This document shows, in pieces, positions 34,137-46,230 of a stretch of DNA of 64,000 bases. The notes under the pieces were generated by a model. The model did no database searches and had not been told where the DNA came from. It was given only the letters and a program-made list of their open reading frames with translations. The stretch covers positions 13,245,463 to 13,309,462 of the forward strand of contig NC_092181.1 in the NCBI RefSeq assembly GCF_043641665.1, read 5' to 3'. The DNA is from Enoplosus armatus. Taxonomy: Eukaryota; Chordata; Actinopteri; Centrarchiformes; Enoplosidae. How positions within the stretch are numbered: the stretch's first letter is position 1; every line of letters begins with the position of its first letter. A program made the position numbers and the translations under genes.

Positions 34137-36289
34137 ATCTCAGCTTGGGCAAAGAGACGACAGGCATTTACTAATGAAAGAGGCTATCAAGTTGCATTGT
34201 GGGAAGTGTTGGATGCACTATTTTTGGAGCTTGACCCATTCAAGCGTCTAAAGAGATATCTCTGCCTCTGGTGCATTTTGAGCTTTCTTTTTTGAATCTC
34301 TCTTCACATGTCTCCCAATTTTATAGAAATTCAATACTAAATTAGTGGAGTAGCTCTTTAAGATGCATCTCTGAATAACCCTAACCAGAACAAAGTGATA
34401 GTTAGAACAAGCCTAGAGTTGCAGAATATTCCACATTTAGCTGCATTAACACAAAGGATGCTACATACTGTACACATGAAACCATGACTATTGGAGTTTT
34501 CTTAGCATTTGGTGCTGAAGTTGGTCCCCTAAGAACAAACTACTATTTATCACTTCCATTGTTCCTTCACTTGAACGATGAGATCTCTCTACCACTAAAA
34601 GGAAAAATAAAACTTTCTGTGTGGCCAGTGTCTGAGTGATCTGTTGTTTCCAGGTGAACCATATTTGTGTATGCTCTGCTGTCTGAGTCTAATCTTCTGC
34701 ACAGCCATAATAATAACAGCCTGAAGCATGTTTGTGCAATCTGCACACAAACAGCCAGGGCAGTGGCAACATGACATAAAGAGAGTAAAGTGTGAGGGAG
34801 AACTGTGAAACTCTGACATTGTAACGTGGGGGCATCATTAATCAGGGTATGTTTCACAACCCATGTAAACAGTTGATATATGGAAACGTACAACAACCGA
34901 TGACTGCTGATCTATTCTGCTTGATTAAATTTGCCTTCGTCTTATGCTCTGGCATCCGCGGCCTTTAATGTGAAAATATAATTTTACTTAAACATTACAG
35001 CCTATAGGCTACTCTTCTTCAATTGAACAAAATAAATCACATTGAGATCTTTGCAAAGCAATAAGCTGTAAAGACAGGCTGAACAGCTGTACAACACTAT
35101 TTAAAAAAAAAAAAAAAAGAGTCTGATGGTGTCAGATGAAGGATGGCTCTGCTTGCAGCCTCCAAATGAACAAACAGGTGGGAATAACATAATTATGCTA
35201 TTAAATGATCAGGGTGCACAAATGCACATACAGTTCTAGTTCTCAAATATGATTTATGAATTGACGTTGCTTTTCAGCACGAATCAATCAGACAGCAACC
35301 ACTAAAGGCGGCTTCATTGTCATTTTGTCGGAAATCAGTGCAAAAAGAATGCGCATAAGATGACCCGACTCTGACTGCTAGTTCCTATTTGTGCATGCTT
35401 AGAATTGCGCTTTACAGGTTAATTATTTACCGGGTTGAATTTTCAAGGAGGCAGACCATTAAATTAGCAAAATAAAATGACAAAACCGCCAAAAACAAAA
35501 AACCAAACACAACCAGTGATGGACTCAGCAAATCGTGATAACCGATATCTTTGTCCAGTCGCCTAACCCTAAAAACGTACTAAGAGTCACAGTGGAGTTC
35601 TGATGACAATGCTACACTATGGAAGTGGGGAAGAAATGTGAAAATCCAGTATCACTTAAACTGAGGATGGACAGACAGACAGAGAGATATGCTGGGGGCC
35701 ATGTGGCAGTGAGGAATTTCCCTCCTGCTGAAAACTCATCCATCACCCACTTTGCCAAGCAAAGAACTGGTGGATTTCATCACTCCCAGCTACTCTTTTG
35801 TCTCCTCCCCTTTATCTTTTTGTTTTTTAATCTCCCTCCACGTTTTCAAGAGTCTGGCTCTCTCCTGCTCTCTTCTACACGATTTGAAAAGATAAAACTC
35901 TTGCTGATTGGTGGTGCTGACGACCACACAGTTTCTCCTGCCCTTTTATCTGTCTTTAACAGCTATCTCGCCCACTCCCGTTTCCTCTTTGGGTAGATTT
36001 TTGCAGATTCATATCAAAACCAAACTGCTTTGCAAGTGACTAGCACATCAACATCTATGCTACATTTTCTTTGCACCAAAGAGAAAAGATTTTTCAGCTG
36101 AACAGCAACAATCAGGCCAGCAGATCAGACAGAGACATTACTTATTCTCCTTGCACAAAGCAACACAGGTGTTGGTTACACATGGAATATCTTCCATTTG
36201 ATTGTTGCACTAGAGAGATATGACCTCAACAAGCTCTGGGTTACACTGCATTCAAGACAGCATTTTATTATAGCCTGACAGGTACAGGA

Positions 36290-36556
36290 TTTGTGAGGTT
36301 GATACTGATGTTTGAGAATTTAAAAAACCTGATAATGACAGATGATTTACACACGATTTACACCGGATGTTGCACAAACTTGTTGCCGTTGCTCTCTGGT
36401 GGACTGACTATAGAACGATGACACAGATTCAAAACATATCTTTGGCATTTCTCTACTGACACATACACAAAAAAACATCTGCAATGAGCTAATATCGACC
36501 AATATGTATTGATTATATATATGTTGATTATAATGTGTTTTTATTTATACAAATAC

Positions 36557-36560
<4 letters not shown>
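36290..36560 (+). repeat. Interspersed repeat, family A copy 2
   Basis: Second copy of the 14560-14910 family: AAACCTGATAATGACAGATG, TTGCTCTCTGGTGGACTGAC, AACATATCTTTGGCATTTCT and GCAATGAGCTAATATCGACC. Followed by an (AT)n tract. Confidence 0.55.

Positions 36561-36561
<1 letters not shown>

Positions 36562-36588
<27 letters not shown>
36562..36588. repeat. (AT)n microsatellite
   Basis: Alternating AT, downstream of the family A repeat. Confidence 0.95.
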
Positions 36589-36594
<6 letters not shown>

Positions 36595-37269
36595 GCATCT
36601 CTGACATGGCTGTTGTGTCTTTTCTTTAAATTTGTATACATCCTTAAACTGAGTGTTTTAGAACCGGAGGGCTTGTCTGAGGGTGACACCAGCTAAAGTT
36701 TATTTCATACTTTTCCTAGGACAGTGGTTGTCCTAGTTATCGTGTCATAAGACAGCAGTGCTGATCTGTAATCAGCTTCTTTGGCTGCTGTGACATTTAT
36801 ATTTCCATGTATCCTGTGCCATGATCCTTTATGTGCAACTTCTCTTTGAAACCTAAGGCGTACACACGCTTGTTAACAAACCCTCAAGAAAGTAACTCTT
36901 TCCTGAGACTCAAATTAAGCCAGAGGTGAGTACACCCCCTGGATATGGCCTCAAGGCCCTCAGCTCCTCAGCCTGACAGAAGAAGAGCCATGTCAGGAGC
37001 TCCTGCTGGGATCTCTGCTTGTAAATCAGTATGCTCAGCTGCATGCTAAGCAGCTTTTGTTTGATGGGACGTAGGGTAGAAATTGGCTTCTTTTCTAATG
37101 AAGCTAAAGTACAGATCTAGCATAGTGTGGTTAAAAGTGATGAAACAGCAGTGTGTTTTACCGTTAAGTAGATGAGTCATACATGTGAGAGTTAGACAAC
37201 AAATGTGTGGTTGATACAGAATGTGAGATCTTGACTGTGTGTTTTGTAAGTGTGTGGGGCGTGTGTGGG

Positions 37270-37271
<2 letters not shown>

Positions 37272-37312
<41 letters not shown>
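37272..37312. repeat. (GT)n microsatellite
   Basis: About 20 GT units, about 600 bp inside the palm3 first intron from the putative 5' UTR exon. Confidence 0.97.
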
Positions 37313-37313
<1 letters not shown>

Positions 37314-37927
37314 ACGCGGTGGTGGTGAGATGCAGCTGCAACAGCAGCTAGGAAAGTGTCAAAACGTAGCCCCACTATCTTAACCACTGCATCATAAAAC
37401 TGGTGTAAATGCCCTGCAGACTTGAGGCTTTTGGACTTTATTACTCATAAAACTTGGTACTGACAAAAAACCCTTGCAGAAAAAAAGTAGCGACAACTAC
37501 TCTTACACTTCATGCTGAAAGAAATGCAGCACCTACGGGCTACTGTATACACATCATGGCATATCTTTAAAGATAAAAACTACAATAACTATGATAAGGT
37601 GGTTACTGTAAACTCACTGTCTGTACCCAAGAGCAAAATCCAGTTTTTAAAAAGGTCAGTTGAGGATTTAAGAAGCCAAGGAGTGTCAGAAAATATCAAT
37701 AGTGACGTTTGACCAGTCAAATTATATTTCAGAGGGTTTTTAATCAATAAATAACTCTTTGGTTTGCAATGCTTGACAGAGGTCAGACAAGTCACCAGCT
37801 GCTGGGGCTGTCCAGCTCCGGCTGGGCTCACTTCCACATCTTGGCCCAGTTTCAAAAGGTGTCAACCGACCACGTAGACCGAAGTTGTGTTAAAATTCAT
37901 GCAGAAAATAAGCCAAAATACACTTAC

Positions 37928-38450
37928 CTGTTCAAACTCGACCACCTGATGTTTTAAAGTCCAAAAAAAAAAACTTTTGAAGGAAAACGAAACCAAGTAA
38001 AAACGTGGAGCTACAGGACACGCGACAAAAAGAGACAAAACCTCCTTCCAGCTCGATTAATTATGTGGCGAGAAGAATAAAATACGACACAAACTTCCCC
38101 GTGAACACCTGAGTCGCCTCTGCTCCGGGCCAGCTCCCAAACGCGACGCTCGTCACATGAACTCCGGGCGACACGTTGTTGCGTTCATCACACTTTTACA
38201 AGTCTGTTAAGTTGTTGTTTCAGAGAGAAAGTCGCGGCATAGTTTGTAAAAAAAAAAAAAAAAAAAACGAAGTCAAACTGTTCCGGGAAAGCCGCTCTCA
38301 CAGCCTCCCCTCGTGTCTAACGCCGTCCGCGAGGAGGAGTAGGGTCGGTCTGTCCGGTGGTTACCTGACTCCAGTCATTACCGTGAGGCCAGCCCTCCAG
38401 ACTGCAGCAGCAGCAGCCTCATGTTTCCTGTTGTTGTCGCCCGGAGTGAC
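37928..38450 (-). promoter_or_regulatory. palm3: Putative palm3 5' UTR exon and promoter area
   Basis: On the minus strand a consensus donor (GAACAG then GTAAGTG) occurs at 37928/37927, facing the acceptor of the first coding exon. The sequence behind it is richer in CG dinucleotides than its surroundings (for example 38100-38170 and 38280-38350), as expected of a vertebrate gene start. The transcription start is not fixed and the upper limit is a guess. Confidence 0.5.
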
Positions 38451-40919
38451 TACAGAGCAGATAAACAGCTTTCCTCAGGAGCAACAGGTTGAGATGCATT
38501 CTACTCACCAATATGACATGCCATCTGGTGATTTAAAACAGTGTTGTAGAGAGAAACTTAAAAGTCACTGCAGCATTTACTTTTCTATTTTGCTCCTTCA
38601 AGCTGTAAAAACAAAGATCAAACTCAAAGTATATTTGCACAGAATTAGTTAAATCGTTATGTTTTAATGATAGACTTCATATTCAGGGCATGTTTGGGTG
38701 CTCAACCTTAAAATTAATCTCAAACATCAGTCTCTCCATGTGCTGTGTTTCTTGCAGTTGCTGGAGGCCATGTCATGTAGTCAAGTGATTTTGATTAAAT
38801 GAGGCATCCGTGCAAAAAAAAAAAAAAAAAAGGTAATATTTGCATGGAACCTGCTGCACTATGTCTCACGAATAAAAGTCAAAGTAGATTAGGGGGTTAA
38901 ACTATTAGATGTGATGTAACGTTCCCCAGAATGACAGCCCTTTCATTCACCCTTCAGAAGTGTAAAATCCCTTTCAGCTCAAATTAAGGATTCCACGTCC
39001 TGCCTTTTAACATGAAAGGGGAATATGGGTGTAAAACGATTGCCTTACATCTCTAATAAATACAGTGCTTTATGGGGTCGATCTCTTGTGTTTTTGTCTG
39101 CCTTTCTACACTTCTGAAAATGTCACCCATTTTAAAAACAATAACAAGCACTGTTAGTTCACCCTACATTCATTTTTCAATGGAAATTAAGGAGTCTCAA
39201 AGGTTTAAAACACCTCTACATCACTTTAGAAGACAATAAAACTATATATTGGATTCTAGGCTATTAATGACTGGAGGATATTAATTATTGATTGTATCTG
39301 CTTATAGCTGGATGAAACAGTTTAACCTCTGAGTGAATGTCAGATGTAAACAGCTAACTAAAAGCTGTGCATTTAGTCGTTTTCTGGCATATTTTGATGA
39401 AAATATGAATGGCTGGTTATGAATTGACAGAAAAGAAGAGATGCAGTGTCACTGTTGTAAATCCAAGTTGGCTACTGTAGTTGACCTCTGTGAAGGAGCA
39501 AGCTCCAAAACTATAAGTCCCACCTGTCAAGCTTTATGCTGGGCAGATGTTTGTCATATTCTTAAAGTAGGTTATTGTGGAGTATTCCCTTTTTTTTTTT
39601 GCTGGGATGCAGGATTTCAGTTCCAAATGTGTGTTTTTTCAGTATGCTTTGTTGTGTTCACGGCTTTGCTTCCTCGAGTTTTATTTGCACAGTATGTTAA
39701 ACCATTTAGTTTTGTGAGATTAGTTAGATATAGGTAGGCATGCTCTCTGGAAAGTCCTTTTGAAGTTTGTGATTTACAGCTATACAGTGCATTAGCATGA
39801 CTTTCTGTGTTTGAAACGTTTTACTGTGGTTACATTTACTCACGCAAATCCACCCCTCTGCTTATTTTACTTTGCATTCAAGACAAAGAGATCACTTGCA
39901 ATATTTATTTAGAATGAATTTATTGGTATGTTTTGTATTTTGCATGTAACTGTAACCATACTTAGGCAAACCATACAAGTTTACCTTTATACTATTCAGA
40001 CCCAAAAAAGGAACAATTTCTTATTACCGCATGTTACATAACACCTTCGTTGACCCTGGAGTGGGAAGGATAAAAAGTTTTGTCCATGAGTGGCAGGAAG
40101 GACAGACCAAAGGCACCATTCAGCTACTCTATAGTGTAGCTCGATGAAATAAAACTAGGCCAAGCTATTTTTATGTATATTTCATTATAGCTTACTCATA
40201 TTTCATTTATATCACAATATACTTCAGGCTCATTTTCTGGCGATTAATTGCTTTTTTAATATGCCCAAATCTGGGGTATGAACCCCTGAAGTACTAGCGT
40301 AACAACGTCTTTAGAGATGGTCAGTATTTTAGCCACATGAATTACAGCTTAGCTGACCTCTGCTGTATCATCTTTATAATCCAATTTTGCTAAAAATCTG
40401 ATTAATTCTTTATGGCTGAAATTCCCTAGCATAGCAATTTGAAGCGAGAATGTCCTTGGCTGTGATCCATAGTGATGGTGTATGAAATGAGCACATCCAC
40501 TGACTCGGCCTACTTCTGATTCCCCAAGACAAGAGGGAGTCTTCACATGAACAGCCAGATAGTGGGAGTGCACAGGCTCATATCACACGGTTTTCCCTAA
40601 ACAATATGGCCACACAGTCTCACTGTCTTTTGTGTGTGTTTGCAGGGGGGGTATTTGTGAGTATAGTATCCTTAACAATACTGCATGCATGTGCTTTTTG
40701 TACCTGTGCATTCATGCACGCGAGTACCAGCACCTTCTAAACACTGCTCTTTTGTTATCTTGTGTGTGTGCTTGTATGTGCTTGTGTAGCACACTATAGA
40801 AAGAGCCCCATTTATGCCTGTGCGTTTGTGTGCATACAATACACATGTAAAAAGGGGACAAGATTAGTGGTTTCTGATGTGAGGTGAGTGAAAATGTCAC
40901 AGAAACCATTAACAGTGCA

Positions 40920-40991
40920 GATGCTTGTTGACTAAAGGGCCATGAGCTTGCGTTGACCAGCTAAAGGACAGTTTGTCTAACCACTCAGCCA
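40920..40991 (-). mobile_element. tRNA-like SINE head fragment
   Basis: The minus strand reads TGGCTGAGTGGTTAGACA, a good pol III A box of the tRNA-Leu/Ser type. The downstream B box is not convincing, so this is probably a decayed SINE head rather than a tRNA gene. Confidence 0.35.
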
Positions 40992-41324
40992 CCCCAGTGC
41001 CATATTAGTGAGTGTGAAAATACTTAATGTGAATGCTAACTTGTATGTGTATGGTTGTGTAAGGAGGACTGCAACCCTATGACCAGTCAAGAACGTCAAT
41101 ATTGGACGTTGGACTTTGATTTTACAAGACCTCGGGTTACGTTCGATGCCAATTCTTTTTATCCAATCGCAACGATTTTGAAATTCTCACTTTTACGATA
41201 CCTACGCATGGCAACTATGGTACAGTATGGTTAAGGTTTGAGAAAAATCGTAGCAATGGCAACTAGAAAGTCTCCTGCCTGAAAGTAGGATGTGCCATAT
41301 GCCAACCCACAAGCCCAACCACCA

Positions 41325-41745
41325 CACCCTTGTGCCTCATTTCCACTCCATGGTACGGCACGGCTTGACCCAACTCGCTTGGAACTGTTTCCACCTGTTT
41401 CCCAAACCTTTTTGGGTTTCCATTGTCAAAAGTTGTGTATAGTACCTGGTACCTGGTATTTTTTTGGTGTCACCTTTGTCGAGGTTCTAAGTGAGCTGAG
41501 CTGACACTAAATGGTGGAGTTAAAACACTGCAGATGCCTGATTGGTCAGAGAGAATCATCACCAGAATCAACACTTGCGTGACACGGGACATCCTACAAA
41601 AACCCTCCTACCATCAATAATTGCCGCAGTTAAGAATCCTGCCTACATTGAGGAGGTACTACTTGCAGTGGAAAACGAAATCGAGAAAAGTACCTGGTAC
41701 CAAAAGCGAGTCGAGCCGTACCATTCAGTGGAAACAAGGCTTTAG
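41325..41745. mobile_element. Non-autonomous DNA transposon (MITE) with long imperfect TIRs
   Basis: The left end (TTTCCACTCCATGGTACGGC then ACGGCTTGACCCAACTCGCT) matches the reverse complement of the right end (AGCGAGTCGAGCCGTACCAT then TCAGTGGAAACAAGG) over about 45 bp. Inner repeats of GTACCTGGTACC are also inverted. No transposase frame is present. The superfamily cannot be settled without clean target duplications. Confidence 0.7.
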
Positions 41746-43249
41746 ATTCCACCTCACTACACATGGATATGGGCACAATATTTACTGCATTGGTATTGGA
41801 TGTAGATTGTGAGATGCAGAATTGTCCAATATAGATGTAAATCCCAGAGATACTGGGCTGATAGGAGTGTGTAAAAAATGAAAGTCAAGAGAGGACAGGT
41901 TTACTGCGTGTGTGTGTGTGCGTCTAAATGTTAGTAGGCTACGCATGCCCACCTCTGTGTACTTGCTCTATTTAGTCCTACAGCGTCTTGTTTCCCTGTT
42001 TTGCCCTTGACAACTCCTCTCTCTCTTTACATTCTTATAATGTATGAAGCTACCTGAGTTATTCTATTGCATGCATCACTCTATAAGACCAGACAGGCAT
42101 ATCTAAAAGGCATCAACCATCATGAAAGAGATGCTACTGAAAGCTGCACACCTCCAGAGTAATAAGAGTTAAAGTGATGGGGCGGATAATATAGATGTCC
42201 TTTGGGAGGCTGTAAAAGACAGATATTAATATAGTCACTGAATTAGACTGCAGTTGTTTCTTTGTCCTTGCAGCAACCAGGTGCTGTTGTTACATAAAAA
42301 CCTTGTATCTGTGGAAAATTATCTCATGAGCTTTTAAAGGCCTTCACTTTATTAAAACTGTACAATGGAGGATGACATTAGTGGGTTTGTTCAAGTGGCA
42401 GTAAGAGGAACGGACAGAAATTACAGCGCCTTAACTTGCTTGACATGATACTGCCTTGATATCTAAGTTTTGAGCGTTTGATCACAACGTCAGTGATTAA
42501 AAATCACTGAGTCGTTTTATTTGACATTTTTGCTGTTTGAGCTTATATTCTTTTATGTCGTCTTTGTCAACTTCTCTACACTGATTTATTTGTCCGCCTC
42601 AGACAGCATTGAGTCCGGCTAGTTACACTTAGGTGTGTTTTTGAGAGAGTTTGTGAGAGTGTCATTCAGGTATGGGAGTTCAATGGTTTGGAAGCAAGGC
42701 CATTTTTAAGAGGGACTTGTTTCATCTGCATTGTATGTGCACTATTAAATGTGTAAGAGTGTGTGTATTTCCGCACATGTGCATTTCCTCGCTTTTCATT
42801 CCACTCTATGAATGTAGCGAGTTGCCATGGGAACTATGACATCTGTGACACCACGTGATTTTATCATCCTCAGAAAAAAAACACTTTACTGTGAGTGGTC
42901 CGTGGTCCCTCTCCAGCTGTGAGTGATTTGTTTGAGTGCAGCAAAAGGGTGGGCAGTTTTTTTTAATGCTATAATTTGGCTAAATATCCTTTTACAAGAA
43001 ATGTATTTGGACATTTGTATTGGCAAGAGGGATGCCGTACCCTTTTCCATGTCCACCCAAGCTCCTGAGATTTAAATTCTGTTAATGGCATACTCTGACT
43101 TTTTACTTTACCATAATAGCCCCATCAAACTAGATCAAATGGATGGGGATGTTATGACCCTAGTTAGTTTGTTATATGTTTTGGGGTAAAATATGAGAGG
43201 AAATAATATTTACTTTCCTAAAATGTTAAATAGTTTTTACGTTTTGAGA

Positions 43250-43500
43250 TTTCCCTCATGTGCTTTCTTGCTAAAAGGTAGATAGAATATGTATACCACT
43301 CTCATGTCTGTACGGTAAATACTACCTCCAGTTGCTGGGTAGCTTAGCTTAGCATAAAGACTGCAAACAGGGAAACAGCTAGCCTGGCACTGTCTGTGGT
43401 TTTAGGGGGGGGGTTATGTGCTGGACTATTGTTGTTGTCCAGCTGAGACTCCAGGAAATGACTGCGTCTGGTCAAGAAAAAAAAGAGTATGAAATAAACA
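43250..43500 (+). repeat. Dispersed repeat, family C, plus orientation
   Basis: Contains CACTCTCATGTCTGTACGGT, TTAGCTTAGCATAAAGACTG and GAAACAGCTAGCCTGGCACT, then TTATGTGCTGGACTATTG. The same family appears reversed at 43500-43620 and 62395-62745. Confidence 0.6.
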
Positions 43501-43620
43501 AGCAAGATAATATGCTAATTGGTGCTGGTAGGCAGATTTTTGTTATATAGACAGAGTCAGGCTAGCTGTTTCCCCCTTTTCCTAGTTCTAACTGTCTGCT
43601 GGCGGTAACTTCATATTTAC
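43500..43620 (-). repeat. Dispersed repeat, family C, minus fragment
   Basis: AGACAGAGTCAGGCTAGCTG then TTTCCCCC is the reverse complement of the core of the adjacent plus copy, so the two form a foldback about 165 bp apart. Confidence 0.6.
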
Positions 43621-44293
43621 TGATTTTCTTATATAACTCGATAAGAGGGCGAATAAGCACATTTCCAACAGCGTCAAACTATTTAATTAAATTTGAATAA
43701 ATTTCACATACATAACAATATTGAAGATTATAATATGTGCAGTAAGTGAGATACTTACAAGCAATTTGTGGACAATGTTATGGACTTGCATATGTTCTTA
43801 TGTTCCAAGGATAGACCTGTGTGGCAGTGCCTGAGAGAAATGTCCCAGTGTCCAGCAGTCCACTGGTGCCATTGTAACATGTCCAAACATGTACCAATAC
43901 ACATCAACACATACATGTATACACATGTACAGGAACACACACGGTCTTTGTGTTAGCCCTGAGGGAGGCAGAGAAAACCCATGCAAGTATACACCAATGC
44001 ACACACACACTCTTACACAAAAACAGCCAAAAGCTGCTGGTGAGCATGCACCTGGGGGCCTCTGACCCACATAGGGCCATGTGCAGGATGCGTCCCACTT
44101 TTCCTCTCGACGATGCATCATTAACCCACTGTCTGCTGTCCAAAGGGCTGAGCTGGATTGTGGTCCCAGCTCACCTGAGCTCACATCGTCATTATTGTCA
44201 TAGAGTGTCACTGCTCACAAAACACTGACACCATACCTTCACATTACTCATGGCTTTTTATCTCCTGCTCTGGATTTCCATGATCCCATAATT

Positions 44294-44294
<1 letters not shown>

Positions 44295-44328
<34 letters not shown>
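44295..44328. repeat. (CA)n microsatellite
   Basis: About 17 CA units upstream of the plppr2-like first exon. Confidence 0.97.
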
Positions 44329-44330
<2 letters not shown>

Positions 44331-44494
44331 TACAACAGAAACATACACCTGTGCACTCACACTCTCCCAGAGCCCGTGGTGTCTGCCAGTATCAAAGTGG
44401 TTTCCTGAGGTACTAAAGTGCACAGTGTCTACCATTTTAGCCACTGTGTTGCCTCAGCTTCTGACACACATAGTCCCTCCCCCCTGCCCCCCAC

Positions 44495-44540
44495 CCCCTT
44501 TCTCTCTCTCTGCATCTCTCTCTCTCTCTCTCACACACAC
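44495..44540 (+). repeat. CT-rich (polypyrimidine) tract
   Basis: TCTCTC units followed by CACACACA; part of a longer C/T-rich stretch from 44470 to 44715 just upstream of the plppr2-like exon 1. Confidence 0.85.
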
Positions 44541-44914
44541 ATGCTGGCTCCTTTCTGCTCTCAGTCTCCACTCCAGCTGTCTCATTCTCTTATTCCCTCT
44601 TCCCACTCTCTCTTTTTTCCTCTTTGCCTCTTTCCTTCTCTTGCTCTCACACACAAGCATACAGATGCACACACACACGCACACTCTTTCTCCTCCTCTC
44701 TCTCTTCCTCTCCTATCCACCGGCAACTGCGCTGAGGAGCCTCCCTCACCAGCCTGTGGATCCCTTCACTTGACTAATTAGCCTTGAAGTGCTGTTGAAG
44801 ATCATCATATTTAGCTTAGCGACCTAGCGGCAGAGTGCAGACAGATATAGACTAGGCTGGCTGGAGGCTGGGTGCCTGGCAGTGTGGCAACCTCTCTCTA
44901 TCTCTCTCTATTCA

Positions 44915-45139
44915 CACTCAGTGCCGAGGGCTTCTCAGTGGCGGAGCGGCGGAAGTGAGGGGTGGTTTTTGCTTTGAAAGAGACGAGAAGGGGGAAAAGA
45001 GGAAGAAGCGAAACTGAGACCACAACGCAAACCACAGAATGGGAGTCCGCTGCAGGAGCAAATCCTCCTAGAGACGGAGAATCAGAGGAGGCAGCGGTCA
45101 CTGTGCAGCAGCACTGCTTCCAACATACAGAGATTTAAG
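44915..45139 (+). promoter_or_regulatory. Putative plppr2-like non-coding first exon
   Basis: A purine-rich, locally CG-richer block ends in a good donor (TTTAAG then GTGAGAG) at 45139. An initiator-like TTCACACTCAG near 44911 could be the start site. The coding exon at 49537 has its own acceptor, so an upstream non-coding exon is needed, and this is the best plus-strand candidate. It contains a short upstream frame, 45039-45071. No transcript evidence is available from the sequence. Confidence 0.45.
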
Positions 45140-45198
45140 GTGAGAGTTTTTCAAACTGCACTGCTTTCTTCTGCTTCTTTTGGGAACTGTGTTCCTGA

Positions 45199-45200
<2 letters not shown>

Positions 45201-45253
<53 letters not shown>
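45201..45253. repeat. (GT)n microsatellite
   Basis: About 26 GT units, 60 bp downstream of the putative exon 1 donor. Confidence 0.97.
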
Positions 45254-45255
<2 letters not shown>

Positions 45256-45344
45256 AGTGAGATTGTGCATCTCTATGACCCACATTGTTGAACCTGAGGT
45301 GCAGCACAGCAGGGATTTTGTGCAGGATGCTTTCTTTCTTTCTC

Positions 45345-45560
45345 TCATATTCAAATTCAAACAAGCTTTAGTGGCATGACAGATCAGAAACCTATATTGC
45401 CAAAGCAGTACTAGAAAAGTATTAACATAGGGGATTACCAATGAAAATACAATAATATGCAAATATCAACATGTCGAATACAATATAATATAGGCATTAA
45501 ATAACAATTCAACTTATGACCATACAGGACAGAAAAGTTGTCCGTAATGTATGGAAGGAA
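45345..45560 (-). mobile_element. LINE 3' end (CR1/Rex1-like), minus strand
   Basis: The minus strand ends GTCATGCCACTAAAGCTTGT then TTGAATTTGAA, with TTTGGCAATATAGG upstream. A 3' UTR ending in an AATAAA-like signal plus a short TTTGAA tail is typical of fish CR1/L2-group elements. No coding part remains. Confidence 0.45.
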
Positions 45561-45590
45561 TGAGCAGATAGAACATCTCTGTGTCACACT

Positions 45591-45595
45591 CACAC

Positions 45596-45632
<37 letters not shown>
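45591..45632. repeat. (CA)n microsatellite
   Basis: CA units with one CG interruption, opposite polarity to the neighbouring GT arrays. Confidence 0.97.
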
Positions 45633-45635
<3 letters not shown>

Positions 45636-45926
45636 GCATCAGCTGTGCAGCACCACTTGTTGGACTGACATCCAAGTTGACATGAAATGAATGCTGGGAT
45701 GATGGTCTCGTGTGTGTGTGTGTGTGTGGCAGCGAGATAGTGAGTGGGTCTTTTGTTGCCGTGGTGCCAGAGCGAGGCTTAAGGATGCACATCATAGTGA
45801 ACGACATGGACAGCAACACAAGAGACAATCAGTCATGCCAACCTTACGCCTGATCGCTTCTCACTGCTTTGGGAGATGGGTACATAAAGGAACACCCAAA
45901 TATTGTATTTACAGCGGACAACCTCC

Positions 45927-45927
<1 letters not shown>

Positions 45928-45954
<27 letters not shown>
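45928..45954. repeat. (GT)n microsatellite
   Basis: About 13 GT units, third large array in the cluster. Confidence 0.95.
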
Positions 45955-45958
<4 letters not shown>

Positions 45959-46230
45959 TATATTTACAATCATTTCATCTTCTGCAACAACTTGTACAAC
46001 CTGTTCTCTCTTTGCTTAGCGTCAATGAGTGCTGTTTCACCAATCAAAGCCACTTCATGCTGTAGCTGAGGCTCGACTGTAGTGGAAGCATGTACTTATA
46101 TTGGAATAGTGGGATAGTGTTTCCCATGAGGCAGACAGGCGATAGTGGAGGAAGAGGAGTGAAAACGAGTATATAGCCACAGCATGAATAATTAACACAC
46201 TTAAACTCAGTGAGCGTAGGCTGTACTGCT

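Larger units (their letters stand above)
18424..37927 (-). other. palm3 first intron, about 19.5 kb
   Basis: Contains only repeats and chance frames. Recognised contents: a degenerate SINE (19535-19695), an L2 3' tail (21000-21178), three copies of an AT-rich foldback repeat (21944-22440, 23440-23790, 29185-29480), a family A repeat (36290-36560) and several dinucleotide arrays. The extent depends on the 5' UTR exon at 37928 being correct. Confidence 0.5.
38451..44914. other. Intergenic region between palm3 and the plppr2-like gene
   Basis: Head-to-head interval with no gene. It contains a tRNA-like SINE head (40920-40991), a MITE (41325-41745) and paired opposite copies of a dispersed repeat (43250-43620). 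Frames such as 39441-39737 and 43798-44211 have no homology. Confidence 0.55.

Noticed and set aside
35619..35996. 125-codon plus-strand frame
   Set aside because: The hydrophobic stretch comes from a T/C-rich run; no family resemblance and no splice signals.
40920..40991. Functional tRNA gene
   Set aside because: Good A box only; no B box or acceptor-stem pairing, so a SINE relic is more likely.
44418..44781. Ser/Leu/His-rich frames of 105-118 codons
   Set aside because: These translate CT and CA repeat tracts; low complexity only.
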